Below are positions 27,916 through 37,154 of a stretch of DNA of 64,000 nt, in pieces. The first letter of the stretch is position 1. Every line of letters begins with the position of its first letter. The DNA lies in assembly GCA_044464225.1 (NCBI GenBank), contig JBIQLN010000003.1, positions 124,001-188,000 on the forward strand, in the 5' to 3' direction. Made by a program: the position numbers and the translations under genes. The notes under the pieces are model-generated. The model saw nothing but the letters and a program-made list of their open reading frames with translations. It made no database searches and was not told the DNA's origin. The DNA comes from 66-474 sp044464225. GTDB lineage: Bacteria; Pseudomonadota; Gammaproteobacteria; Xanthomonadales; Rhodanobacteraceae.

Positions 27916-29247
27916 ATGTTGCACGCGGAGTACCTGTGGACCCCGCAAGGATGGCAGCGCGACGCCAAGGTCGGACAAGTCGCGGACCCGGTGCGTGCGC
28001 AATTCGCGTTGCCGGGCATGCCCAACCTGCACTCGCACGCGTTCCAGCGCGCGATGGCAGGCCTGACCGAGCGGCGCGGCCCCGGCGACGACTCGTTCTG
28101 GACGTGGCGCGAGACGATGTACGCGTTCGCCTCGCGCATCGGACCGGATGAATTGCAGGCGATCGCGGCGCAGCTGTATGTCGAGATGCTGACGGCCGGC
28201 TACACGCACGTCTGCGAGTTCCACTACCTGCACAACGCGCCGGACGGCAAACCTTATGCCGATCCGGCCGCGATGTCGCACGCCATCATCAAGGCCGCGC
28301 GTGAAGCCGGCATCGGCCTGACGTTGTTGCCGGTGCTGTACATGACGGGAGGATTCGACGGACGATCGTTGTCGGACCGGCAGAAGCGCTTCGGATTGTC
28401 GGTCGATGCGTATCTCCGGTTGGTGGAATCGCTGATCCCGCTGGAATCGGACGGCTTTCGGGTGGGGGTTGCACTGCATTCGCTGCGCGCGGTACCGGAA
28501 GCCGCGATGCGCGAGGTGCTGGCCGCGCCCCTGCTGCGCGGCCGCGTGATCCACATCCACATCGCCGAGCAGATCGGCGAAGTGCAGGATTGCCTCGGCG
28601 TGCGGGGCGCGCGTCCGGTGGAATGGTTGTTCGATCACGTGGATGTCGATGGGCGCTGGTGCCTCGTGCACGCGACGCACCTGGATGACGCGGAAATGCG
28701 GGCGATCGCCACGTCGGGCGCGGTGGCCGGCCTGTGTCCGACCACCGAAGCCAACCTGGGCGACGGCTTGTTCCCGCTCGCGGCTTACCTCGATGCGAAT
28801 GGCGTGCTGGGGATCGGTTCCGATTCGCATGTTTCGGTTTCGCCGGTCGAAGAACTGCGTTGGCTGGAATACGGGCAGCGGCTGCTCGCCCGCCGTCGCA
28901 ACATCGCCGCGCGTGCCGTCGACGCGAGTGTGGGAAGGGCACTCTGGGGCGCGGCGCTGCGTGGAGGGCGACGCGCGGCGGGTATCGCCGATGATGACGC
29001 CCGCGCGGATTTCATCGTGCTGGATGATGGGTCGCCGTTGCTTGCGGCGCACGACGCACGCAGCGTGATCGATGCATTCCTGTTTGCCGGCAACACCCCG
29101 CTCGTGCGTGACGTGATGGCGGGCGGCGAGTGGGTGGTCCGCGATTGCCGGCATCGCGACGAAGCGCGGATCGCGGCGCGCTATCGCGCAACCGTCGAAG
29201 CGCTTGCGGCCGGCTGGTCCGGTGTGTCCGTGAACGCCAGGGATTGA
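27916..29247 (+). CDS. hutF: Formimidoylglutamate deiminase HutF
   Basis: Converts N-formimino-L-glutamate to N-formyl-L-glutamate plus ammonia in the five-step Hut pathway. 443 residues from ATG 27916, which has GGGAG about seven nucleotides upstream; the frame is open slightly further. Amidohydrolase metal ligands are seen in PNLHSHAFQRAM, IHIHIAEQIGEV, HATHLDDAEM and IGSDSHVSVSP. It is divergent from the GNAT-nitrilase/hutI pair. Its 3' end overlaps the converging lipoprotein gene by 67 nt. Confidence 0.95.
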   Translation: MLHAEYLWTPQGWQRDAKVGQVADPVRAQFALPGMPNLHSHAFQRAMAGLTERRGPGDDSFWTWRETMYAFASRIGPDELQAIAAQLYVEMLTAGYTHVCEFHYLHNAPDGKPYADPAAMSHAIIKAAREAGIGLTLLPVLYMTGGFDGRSLSDRQKRFGLSVDAYLRLVESLIPLESDGFRVGVALHSLRAVPEAAMREVLAAPLLRGRVIHIHIAEQIGEVQDCLGVRGARPVEWLFDHVDVDGRWCLVHATHLDDAEMRAIATSGAVAGLCPTTEANLGDGLFPLAAYLDANGVLGIGSDSHVSVSPVEELRWLEYGQRLLARRRNIAARAVDASVGRALWGAALRGGRRAAGIADDDARADFIVLDDGSPLLAAHDARSVIDAFLFAGNTPLVRDVMAGGEWVVRDCRHRDEARIAARYRATVEALAAGWSGVSVNARD

Positions 29248-29939
29248 AGTACCGCGTGCATCCTGTCGAACGCGTGGGCGTCGGAGAACGGCGGCGTGGC
29301 TGGCGGGTCATAGACGGCCGGGTTCACACCGAACACCAGCAAGTCGATCGCGTAGCAGGTGCCACCCAGTACGGTGCGATACGCGTGCACCAGGAGATGG
29401 TGGCTCATCGCCGCGTCGGCGGCTTCGAAATACGCGAAGGGTACGCCGTGGACATGGCGGGTCTCCAGGCTGCCCGGACGTACGGCGGCGGGCGGCGTGG
29501 TGCAGCCACGCAGTTCCCGTGCATCACGGCTGGCGCCGATCCGGATTTCGGCATCGGTGATGTTGTTGGAGCCCGGCAAGGACAGCGCGAGCACGGGCTG
29601 TCCATGCGAATCCGGGGCTGCGAAGCTCTTCCACGCGTCGTTGGCGAGATAGCGCGATCCAAAATCGCGGCGGACCGTCCATCCAGCCGGCACGTCGATG
29701 CGGAAACCCCAGGCAGCACTCGCGAAGGTATTTCCACGGCTTGCTTTCCCGGCGCCCGGCGTATCCGTCGCGGGTTTGGACGCGGACGGGTGGGGCGCCT
29801 GCGCTGCGCCGTTGCTGCCCGTGCCACCGGAACAGGCGGCGAGCGCCGCGCCGGAGGCCAGCATCCACAGCGCGAGGACGCCGGGGCTGGCCCGGCGTCC
29901 CCGGCACGGCGGTGGCAAGGTTGCCCGGCGCCGCCTCAC
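29181..29939 (-). CDS. Putative lipoprotein of unknown function
   Basis: 252 residues from a GTG whose first base pairs into the stop codon of the upstream Spy-like gene (GTGA overlap). A basic N-terminus leads to a hydrophobic stretch and lipobox LAAC at about residue 35, so it should be a lipid-anchored envelope protein. A low-complexity linker follows; the C-terminal domain (WGFRIDVPAGWTVRRDFGSRY) resembles the fold seen in small PsbP-like/stress lipoproteins but I do not assign it. If the GTG is wrong, an ATG 25 codons in would still give a lipobox. The overlap with hutF at the 3' end is antisense. Confidence 0.65.
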   Translation of the reverse strand: MRRRRATLPPPCRGRRASPGVLALWMLASGAALAACSGGTGSNGAAQAPHPSASKPATDTPGAGKASRGNTFASAAWGFRIDVPAGWTVRRDFGSRYLANDAWKSFAAPDSHGQPVLALSLPGSNNITDAEIRIGASRDARELRGCTTPPAAVRPGSLETRHVHGVPFAYFEAADAAMSHHLLVHAYRTVLGGTCYAIDLLVFGVNPAVYDPPATPPFSDAHAFDRMHAVLQSLAFTDTPDQPAASASTVAR

Positions 29940-30457
29940 TGCATCGCCGACGATGCCGGTGCGTTGCCGGCGCGCTTGTGCATGTGCGATTCACGCCACT
30001 GCTTCATCTTCTCCCGGTGTTGCGCGCGGAGGGTCGCGTATTGCGTACGCTGTTCCGGGGTCAACAGGTCGTAGATCCTGGTACGCAGCGCCGCCTGGCG
30101 CAGCACCTGTGCATGCGCGGCAGTGGATTCGGCCTGCGCGAGGTCGTTCGCTGCGCCCTGGTATTCGGCGCTGCCGGGGGTGGCGTTTTCGAAGGCCATG
30201 CGCTTCTGGCGCAGCGTCTGCATCTCCGGCCGCGCCTGCTCGAAATTCTGCTTGAACAACTGGCGTACACTGGTGCGTTGCGCGTCGGTCAGGTTGAGCT
30301 GGTCGAACAGGTTCATGTGGTGTCCGTCGCGATGTTTGGCGGGCTGCGACGTGCCGGTGGCGGTGTTGCCCGGGGGAGGCGGCGCCGCGGCAAAGGCCAG
30401 CGACGAGCAGGCGAGTGCCGTGGCAAGCACGGCGGAGCGGAGACGGAACTTGTGCAT
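29936..30457 (-). CDS. Spy/CpxP-family periplasmic protein (LTxxQ motif)
   Basis: 173 residues with signal peptide ending around AFA-A. Two LTxxQ-type repeats are visible: LNLTDAQRTSVRQLF (about 54-68) and LTPEQRTQYATLRAQHR (about 133-149), within an all-helical, charged mature region. The family includes Spy, an ATP-independent periplasmic chaperone, and CpxP/CnrX metal or envelope-stress sensors. ATG 30457 is chosen at the signal peptide, with GAGG upstream. It is coupled to the lipoprotein gene. Confidence 0.85.
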   Translation of the reverse strand: MHKFRLRSAVLATALACSSLAFAAAPPPPGNTATGTSQPAKHRDGHHMNLFDQLNLTDAQRTSVRQLFKQNFEQARPEMQTLRQKRMAFENATPGSAEYQGAANDLAQAESTAAHAQVLRQAALRTRIYDLLTPEQRTQYATLRAQHREKMKQWRESHMHKRAGNAPASSAMQ

Positions 30458-30631
30458 CGAGGTGTCCTCGGTGAGGGGAGATGGATGGTCGCCGATCCGT
30501 GGCGCAGGTTCGCTAAATTTGCGTGATGCCTGATGGGCGATATGGCGTGCGGTCAGCTTCGACGCGCCCACCACAGGGTGGCCCATAACCTCTCAACGCC
30601 CGCAGGCGCGTTGCGTTGACACGCGGCTGCG

Positions 30632-31531
30632 TCATCCCATCCGTTGCTTCAGGAAATCGATGAAGACGCGCAGCTTCGGTGGCATCTGATAGCGGCAGGG
30701 GTAATAAAGGTACAGGCCATCGTAGGCGGGCAACCAGCGATCCAGAGCGGTTTCCAGGCGCCCGCCGTCGAGATCGGCTTGCAAGGAAGGCGCGGGCACG
30801 TGGGTAAGGGCGATGCCGTCACGTGCCGCAGTGCGAGCCAGCGCGTTGTCGTTGACGATCAGGTTGCCGCCGACGTCGATCTCGAACCAGCGCCCGCGCT
30901 TCGGACCCGCAGGATGTGCGAACTCCCAGTTGTAGATGCCGCCGCTGGCAAAGCGGAAGCGCACGCAGTTGTGTCGCGCCAGGTCGTGCGGGTGCTTCGG
31001 TTTTCCGTGACGCTTGAAATAGGCGGGAGAGCCCGCCACCACCGACCGCATCGGTCCGCCCAACGGCACCGCGATCATGTCTTTCTCCAGGCGCTCGCCC
31101 AGGCGGATGCCGGCGTCGAAGCCTTGCCCGACCAGATCGGAAAGCGCGCTGTCGACGTTGATCTCCAGCGTGATCTCGGGATAGGCGGCAATGAAGGCAG
31201 CAAGGTGCGGCGCGAGGATCGAGCCCATCGCGGCGGTGATGCGCAAGGTGCCGGCCGGGCGCTCGCCGTACTGGCGCGCGCTGTCCACCGCATCGTCGAT
31301 CACGCCCAGCGCCGGTGCGATGCGTTCGAGGAAGGCGCGGCCGGCTTCGGTCAACCCGACCCGGCGCGTGGTGCGCGCCAGCAGGCGCACGCCGAGTTGG
31401 CGTTCGAGTTGCGCCAGCGTCTGGCTCAGGGCCGATGCGGTCACGCCGATTTCGCGGCCCGCGCGGGTGAAGCTGCCGTGGCGTGCGATCAACACGAAGG
31501 CCCGCAAGGCGGGACTGTGGTCGTGCAGCAT
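30632..31531 (-). CDS. LysR-family transcriptional regulator
   Basis: 299 residues: winged HTH at the N-terminus (FVLIARHGSFTRAGREIGVTASALSQTLAQLE, spanning about 12-43) and a periplasmic-binding-like effector domain (about 90-295). It is divergent from two aldo-keto reductase genes with 102 nt between start codons, the usual arrangement for a LysR regulator and its targets. Members with this C-terminus (PAYDGLYLYYPCRYQMPPKLRVFIDFL, split) often regulate oxidoreductase genes. The effector is unknown. Confidence 0.9.
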   Translation of the reverse strand: MLHDHSPALRAFVLIARHGSFTRAGREIGVTASALSQTLAQLERQLGVRLLARTTRRVGLTEAGRAFLERIAPALGVIDDAVDSARQYGERPAGTLRITAAMGSILAPHLAAFIAAYPEITLEINVDSALSDLVGQGFDAGIRLGERLEKDMIAVPLGGPMRSVVAGSPAYFKRHGKPKHPHDLARHNCVRFRFASGGIYNWEFAHPAGPKRGRWFEIDVGGNLIVNDNALARTAARDGIALTHVPAPSLQADLDGGRLETALDRWLPAYDGLYLYYPCRYQMPPKLRVFIDFLKQRMG

Positions 31532-31633
31532 TGTTTAGCCCTGCTTGAAAGACCATCCAGAGGATCGGGATTTTTCCGGCGCAATGCAAGTCGCAGACTT
31601 TGCACCGTCCCGTTCAACGCAAGGAGCCTGGCG

Positions 31634-32791
31634 ATGTCACTCGATCGATACTTCACCCTCGGCCGTTCCGGCCTGCGCGTCAGCCGCCTCGCGCTCGGCA
31701 CCATGACTTTCGGCGAAAGCTGGGGCTGGGGCACGGACGAACGCAACGCCCGCACGATGTTCGACCGCTACCTCGCCGCCGGCGGCAACTTCATCGACAC
31801 CGCCGATCTCTACACCAACGGCGAAAGCGAAACGTTGCTCGGCAAGTTCATCGCCGCCAGCGGGAGCCGCGATCGCGTGGTGCTGGCCACCAAGTTCAGC
31901 TACAGCGCCGAAGCCGGCAACCCGAACGCGGGCGGCAACGGCCGCAAGAACATCATGCGCGCGGTGGAAGGCTCGCTGCAGCGCCTCGGTACCGACTACA
32001 TCGATCTGTACCTGCTGCACACGTGGGACCGGATCACGCCGGCCGAGGAAGTGCTGCAGACGCTGGACGATCTTGTCCGTGCGGGCAAGATCCGCTACGC
32101 CGGGTTGTCCGACGTGCCGGCCTGGTACGCCGCGCAGATCCAGACGCTGGCGCGCGCCTCGCACATGCACGGCCTGGTGAACCTGCAAATGCAATACTCG
32201 CTGGTCGAACGCAACATCGAACGGGAGTACGTCGACCTCGCGCAGGAATTCGGTTACGGCATCACGGCGTGGAGCCCGCTCGGCATGGGTCTGTTGTCCG
32301 GCAAGTACCGGCCGTCGCGGAACGGCGCGGACAGCGAAAGCGAAGGGCGGCTCGGCTTGTTCAGGCAGGGCGGCCTGCCGGCGCTCCAGGACAAGTTCAC
32401 GCAGCGCAACTTCGCGATCGTCGCCGCGGTCGAAAAAGCCGCGCAATCCGAAGGCATCAGCATGGCGCAGGTCGCGCTCCAGTGGGCGGCGCGCCAGCCA
32501 GGCATCGGTTCGGTGATCCTGGGTGCGCGTACGCTGGACCAGTTCGACGACAACCTCGCCGCGCTGGACAAGCCGCTGTCCTATGAAACGCTGCGAGCGC
32601 TCGACGCCGCGTCGGCGTTGCCGCCGCAATTCCCGTACAGTTTCTTCGATGCCTCGCACCAGATCGGCATGCACGGCGGCGTGGGCGTCGGCGACAAGCC
32701 CGCGGGCTACGCGCGCCGGGTCTGGATCGACGCGGCGCCGATGCCGGATTTCGCGCCCACCGCGCCGGTTGTCGAGCCGCAGGCCGCGTGA
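31634..32791 (+). CDS. Aldo/keto reductase
   Basis: 385-residue NAD(P)H-dependent (alpha/beta)8 oxidoreductase. The catalytic tetrad residues fall in NFIDTADLYTNGESE (Asp, Tyr), VLATKFSY (Lys) and LYLLHTWDR (His). The C-terminal cofactor region is in GSVILGARTLDQFDDNLAAL. AAGGAG lies seven nucleotides before ATG 31634. It probably forms an operon with the next reductase, under the divergent LysR. The C-terminal ~45 residues after the usual end are Pro/Ala-rich. Confidence 0.92.
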   Translation: MSLDRYFTLGRSGLRVSRLALGTMTFGESWGWGTDERNARTMFDRYLAAGGNFIDTADLYTNGESETLLGKFIAASGSRDRVVLATKFSYSAEAGNPNAGGNGRKNIMRAVEGSLQRLGTDYIDLYLLHTWDRITPAEEVLQTLDDLVRAGKIRYAGLSDVPAWYAAQIQTLARASHMHGLVNLQMQYSLVERNIEREYVDLAQEFGYGITAWSPLGMGLLSGKYRPSRNGADSESEGRLGLFRQGGLPALQDKFTQRNFAIVAAVEKAAQSEGISMAQVALQWAARQPGIGSVILGARTLDQFDDNLAALDKPLSYETLRALDAASALPPQFPYSFFDASHQIGMHGGVGVGDKPAGYARRVWIDAAPMPDFAPTAPVVEPQAA

Positions 32792-32839
32792 CGCACAACT
32801 GTTTCCGGACGAATCATCCAACAAGAAGGAAAGCACACC

Positions 32840-33829
<990 letters not shown>

Positions 33830-34979
33830 GACGGCGGATCCCGCCGGCGCACGCCAGAGCCGCCGGCGTCCGACGCCATCGAACGGGACGTTTGGCAAGA
33901 TTCCTGCTGCCACGTCGCGCTGAAGATCCGCATCCAGTTCAGGTGGCAGATCGCGGCGAGCATCCCGGCGTCGTGCCCGGCGTTCGCCAGCGCTGCCAAG
34001 AGGTCCGGCAGCATCGACGCGCCATGGGGGTGTTGCGGACCGGGTTTGATGTACAGGTCCGAGCCGAGCGCCACGCCCTCCGGTCCCAGGCGTTCGAGCA
34101 GGTACTCGACGTGGCGGACCATCTCGTCCACCCGGCGCGCCGGCGGAGTGTCCACGCCTTCGAGACTGACGCCGACCAGTCCACCGGACGCGGCGATGGC
34201 GTCGAGTTGCCGATCAGTGGTGCCGCGCGAGCTGGGCGCCAGGACATGGGCGGCGCCGTGGCTGACGACCAGCGGCGCGTTGGAATGCCTGGCGACATCG
34301 CGGAAGCCGGCGTCGTTGAGGTGCGCCAGGTCGATCATGATGCCCAGCTCGTTGCACGCATGGACCAGGTCGATGCCGGCCCGGGTCAGGCCCGGACCGA
34401 CGTCCGGCGTGCCCGGACAACGATACGGCGCGCCGTAGCCGAACACGTTCGGTCGGCTCCAGGTGATCGCCAGCGAACGCACGCCTGCCGCGTGCAGCAC
34501 GGGCAACGCCGCCAGTTCGGGGTCGATCGCATCCGCGTCGGCCAGGTGCAACACGGCGGCGAACGCGCCGCAGGTTTGCGCAGCTTCCAGTTCCGCGACG
34601 GTGCGTACCATTCGCACCTTCGACCCCGATTCCCGCTGCAGCCGCAGCACCGCCGCGATCCCGGCTAATGTGTGGTCGAGCGCGTGGTGGCGGTCGAGCG
34701 GGGGCGGGTAATCCACCTCGAAACCGGTGTCGGTCCTGCGATAGGCGGGCAGTTCCACCGGCGGCACGAACACCTCGCACAGGCCTCCGCCGAGGCCCGC
34801 CCGCGCCGCCAGGTCGGCAGCGGGCCGATCCGGCGTGCCGCTTCCGCCGGCCACCGCCGCCTGGATGTCGAACCCGCAACCGGCCAGCGCAGCGATGAAC
34901 CCGCTGTGGCCGACGAATACCGGGTGCGACCCGGTCACCGCCGTTTGCGTGGAGAGCGTGCTCGCCATGTCTCGCCGAT

Positions 34980-34998
34980 TCGTTGGTATTGCCAATGA
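34980..34998. promoter_or_regulatory. MarR operator O2 (imperfect palindrome)
   Basis: TCGTTGG-TATTG-CCAATGA, a 7-bp dyad with one mismatch that repeats the arms of O1 38 bp away. It covers the expected transcription start of the M19-family gene. Confidence 0.65.
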
Positions 34999-35004
34999 TA
35001 AGCG

Positions 35005-35033
35005 AGTATAGCAACAATCGTTGGCATGTCCAA
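35005..35033 (-). promoter_or_regulatory. Promoter of the M19-family gene
   Basis: On the minus strand TTGGAC (35033-35028), 17-nt spacer, TATACT (35010-35005). The -35 lies inside the O1 palindrome. Predicted start of transcription is about 34998, some 30 nt before ATG 34968. Confidence 0.7.
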
Positions 35034-35038
35034 CGATT
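35016..35038. promoter_or_regulatory. MarR operator O1 (perfect palindrome)
   Basis: AATCGTTGG-CATGT-CCAACGATT, a 9-bp perfect dyad with 5-nt centre. It contains the -35 hexamers of both divergent promoters: TTGGCA on plus (35021-35026) and TTGGAC on minus (35033-35028). A bound MarR dimer would block both. Confidence 0.75.
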
Positions 35039-35049
35039 TGTCCTATGCT
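35021..35049 (+). promoter_or_regulatory. Promoter of the marR-family gene
   Basis: TTGGCA (35021-35026), 17-nt spacer, TATGCT (35044-35049). The -10 ends six nucleotides before ATG 35056, predicting a leaderless mRNA starting at the initiation codon. The -35 is inside operator O1. Confidence 0.7.
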
Positions 35050-35055
35050 TGCCGA

Positions 35056-35499
35056 ATGGCCAACGACACAGGCAGTGACATACCGGCGCGCGTGCGCGGT
35101 CAGGCGAGCTGGCTGCTGGGGCAGGCCGCCCGGCGCGCGCGGCGGCTGGTGCGCGAGGAACTCGCCGCGCAGGGGCTCGGGCTGCTCGACTACCTGGTGC
35201 TTGCGACGCTGGCGGAGCGCGGCGGGTGCTCTCAGGCCGAACTGGTGCGCATGCTGCCCGTGGATGGCAGCGACATGGTCGCGATCCTGGCTACGCTGGA
35301 GCAAATGGGCCTGGTCGTTCGCCAACGCGACCCGCAGGATGCACGGCGCAAGCTGGTCCAGTTGACGCCTGCCGCGAGGCGCCGGCAAACGCGCCTGGAC
35401 GCCTTGTTGGAGCGGGGTAACCGGTTACTGCTGGAACCCCTGTCGCGCCGCGAGCGCGCAGAACTGGTGCGCTTGCTGGGCAAGCTCGTCGATACCTGA
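35056..35499 (+). CDS. MarR-family transcriptional regulator
   Basis: 147 residues. The winged HTH lies in the middle (CSQAELVRMLPVDGSDMVAIL, then VVRQRDPQDARRKLVQLTP as the wing), flanked by dimerisation helices. ATG 35056 is preferred over ATG 35026 because the latter falls inside the palindromic operator and upstream of the best promoter. It probably represses itself and the divergent M19-family gene through O1 and O2; a third half-site CCAACGA (35060-35066) lies just inside the coding sequence. The ligand is unknown. Confidence 0.88.
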   Translation: MANDTGSDIPARVRGQASWLLGQAARRARRLVREELAAQGLGLLDYLVLATLAERGGCSQAELVRMLPVDGSDMVAILATLEQMGLVVRQRDPQDARRKLVQLTPAARRRQTRLDALLERGNRLLLEPLSRRERAELVRLLGKLVDT

Positions 35500-35647
35500 A
35501 GCGGCGGCTTGTCGACCATGACGGGCGATGATCGGCGTGCCGTGGACGTCACGCGGGTGCTGATGGCGCGCCCGCGCCCGCATCGAGCCGTTGCGGATCG
35601 GGCCGGCGATACCATGGAGCGTTCCGCCACCGGACTGGTTCATCGCC

Positions 35648-36895
35648 ATGCATGACTCGCCGGAGTTCATCCACCACGGCACGCCGGCCTTCCGCCGGGT
35701 GAACCTGGCGCTGTTCGCGGCCGGCTTCGCGACCTTCGGGCTGCTCTACTGCGTGCAGCCGCTGCTGCCCGAGTTCAGCCGCGACTACGGGGTCGGCGAG
35801 GCGGCGAGCGCGCTGTCGTTGTCGCTGACGACCGGCGTGCTGGGATTCGGGATGTTGTTCGCCGGCGCGCTGTCGGATGCCTGGGGACGCAAGTCGATCA
35901 TGGTCGGATCGACGCTGGTTTCGTCGCTGCTGGTGCTGGCGTCCGCGCTGATGCCGGACTGGACCGCGCTCCTCGCAATCCGCGCCTTGCTGGGCCTCAC
36001 CCTGAGCGGATTGCCGGCGGTCGCGATGACCTACCTCGCCGAGGAAATGGACATCGCATCGATCGGCCTCGGCATGGGACTCTACATCAGCGGCAACGCG
36101 ATCGGCGGGATGGCCGGGCGCCTGGTCACCGGCGTGCTGGCCGATTTCGTGAACTGGCGCGTGGGCGTGATCGTGGTCGCGATCATCGGCCTGGCGTGTG
36201 CGTGGATGTTCTGGCGACTGTTGCCACCGTCACGGCATTTCGTGGCGCAGCCATTGAACCGCCGCGCGCTGGCCGGGCGCTTCGGCGTGATCTTCCACGA
36301 CCGCGGGCTGCCGTGGCTGTTCGCCGAAGGGTTCCTGTTGCTGGGTGCGTTCGTCACCATCTACAACTACATCGGCTACCGGTTGCTTGCGCCGCCGTAC
36401 AACCTGAGCCAGGCCGTGGTCGGCACGATCTTCATCATCTACCTGATCGGCACCTTCAGTTCGCCGTGGGTGGGACATCTCGCCGGCAAGCTCGGTCGGC
36501 GCAAGGTGCTGTGGACGATGATGGCGCTGCTGCTGATCGGCACGGCGCTGACGATGTTGTCGCCGCTGTGGGCGATCGTGTTGGGCGTGATCGTGCTCAC
36601 CTTCGGTTTTTTCGGCGGCCACTCAACGGTCAGCAGCTGGGTGGGCCGCCGCGCTGGCGAGGCGAAGGCGCATGCATCGTCGCTGTACCTGTTCTGCTAC
36701 TACATGGGTTCGAGCATCGCGGGTGCGCTGGGCGGCGTGTTCTATGCGTCACACGGCTGGACCGGCATCGGGATATTCGTGGGCGCGATGGCACTGGTCG
36801 GACTCGCGATCGCGCTGGGGCTGTACCGTTTGCGGCCGCTGCCGCAAAACACCGCCACGCCTCCGACGCCGATGAGCAGCGGCGCGATGGGATGA
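35648..36895 (+). CDS. MFS transporter (YnfM-like)
   Basis: 415 residues with about twelve hydrophobic helices. The loop 2-3 motif GALSDAWGRKSIMVGS (about 76-91) and the equivalent in the second half (GHLAGKLGRRKVLW) are typical of the major facilitator superfamily. The YCVQPLLPEFSRDYGVG start of helix 1 matches the YnfM/CynX-like drug or small-molecule efflux group. ATG 35648 is chosen at the family start; the open frame upstream lacks homology. It follows marR by 148 nt on the same strand and may be co-regulated. Substrate unknown. Confidence 0.88.
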   Translation: MHDSPEFIHHGTPAFRRVNLALFAAGFATFGLLYCVQPLLPEFSRDYGVGEAASALSLSLTTGVLGFGMLFAGALSDAWGRKSIMVGSTLVSSLLVLASALMPDWTALLAIRALLGLTLSGLPAVAMTYLAEEMDIASIGLGMGLYISGNAIGGMAGRLVTGVLADFVNWRVGVIVVAIIGLACAWMFWRLLPPSRHFVAQPLNRRALAGRFGVIFHDRGLPWLFAEGFLLLGAFVTIYNYIGYRLLAPPYNLSQAVVGTIFIIYLIGTFSSPWVGHLAGKLGRRKVLWTMMALLLIGTALTMLSPLWAIVLGVIVLTFGFFGGHSTVSSWVGRRAGEAKAHASSLYLFCYYMGSSIAGALGGVFYASHGWTGIGIFVGAMALVGLAIALGLYRLRPLPQNTATPPTPMSSGAMG

Positions 36896-36899
36896 AGCT

Positions 36900-37030
36900 C
36901 GACCGTAAGTGGGGCTGATTCCGGATGAATTCCGGAAGAGGCCCAGCGGCGAAGCCGGGAACGCAGATATCGGTGGTGGGGAATGACCGACACCGGCGTC
37001 GGGCTTTCCCCGGATCAAGCCCCGGGTCAG
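36900..37030. repeat. Intergenic repeat, CCGGAT/GGGCT family
   Basis: Between the MFS and gamma-glutamyltransferase genes are two degenerate units: GGGGCTGATTCCGGATGAATTCCGGAAGAGGCCC (a dyad around GAATTC) and GGGCTTTCCCCGGATCAAGCCCCGGGTCAG, each split across inverted CCGG arms. Both resemble the element at 41525-41670. No gene is supported in this ~260-nt gap. Confidence 0.5.
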
Positions 37031-37154
37031 CGCCAACCTGCAGCCTCGCGGGCGCATCGCCGTGCCGTTTCCCACTGGAGCCGCGGCGGACTTCGTGCTA
37101 ACACTGTCTGCTTGATTGATCGCCGTTCGCGGTCGTACCCGGGGAGGTCCTGAC

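Noticed and set aside
35026..35055. Upstream ATG 35026 as the marR start
   Set aside because: It falls in the centre of the palindromic operator and ahead of the best -10; the ATG at 35056 fits the promoter and the family start better.
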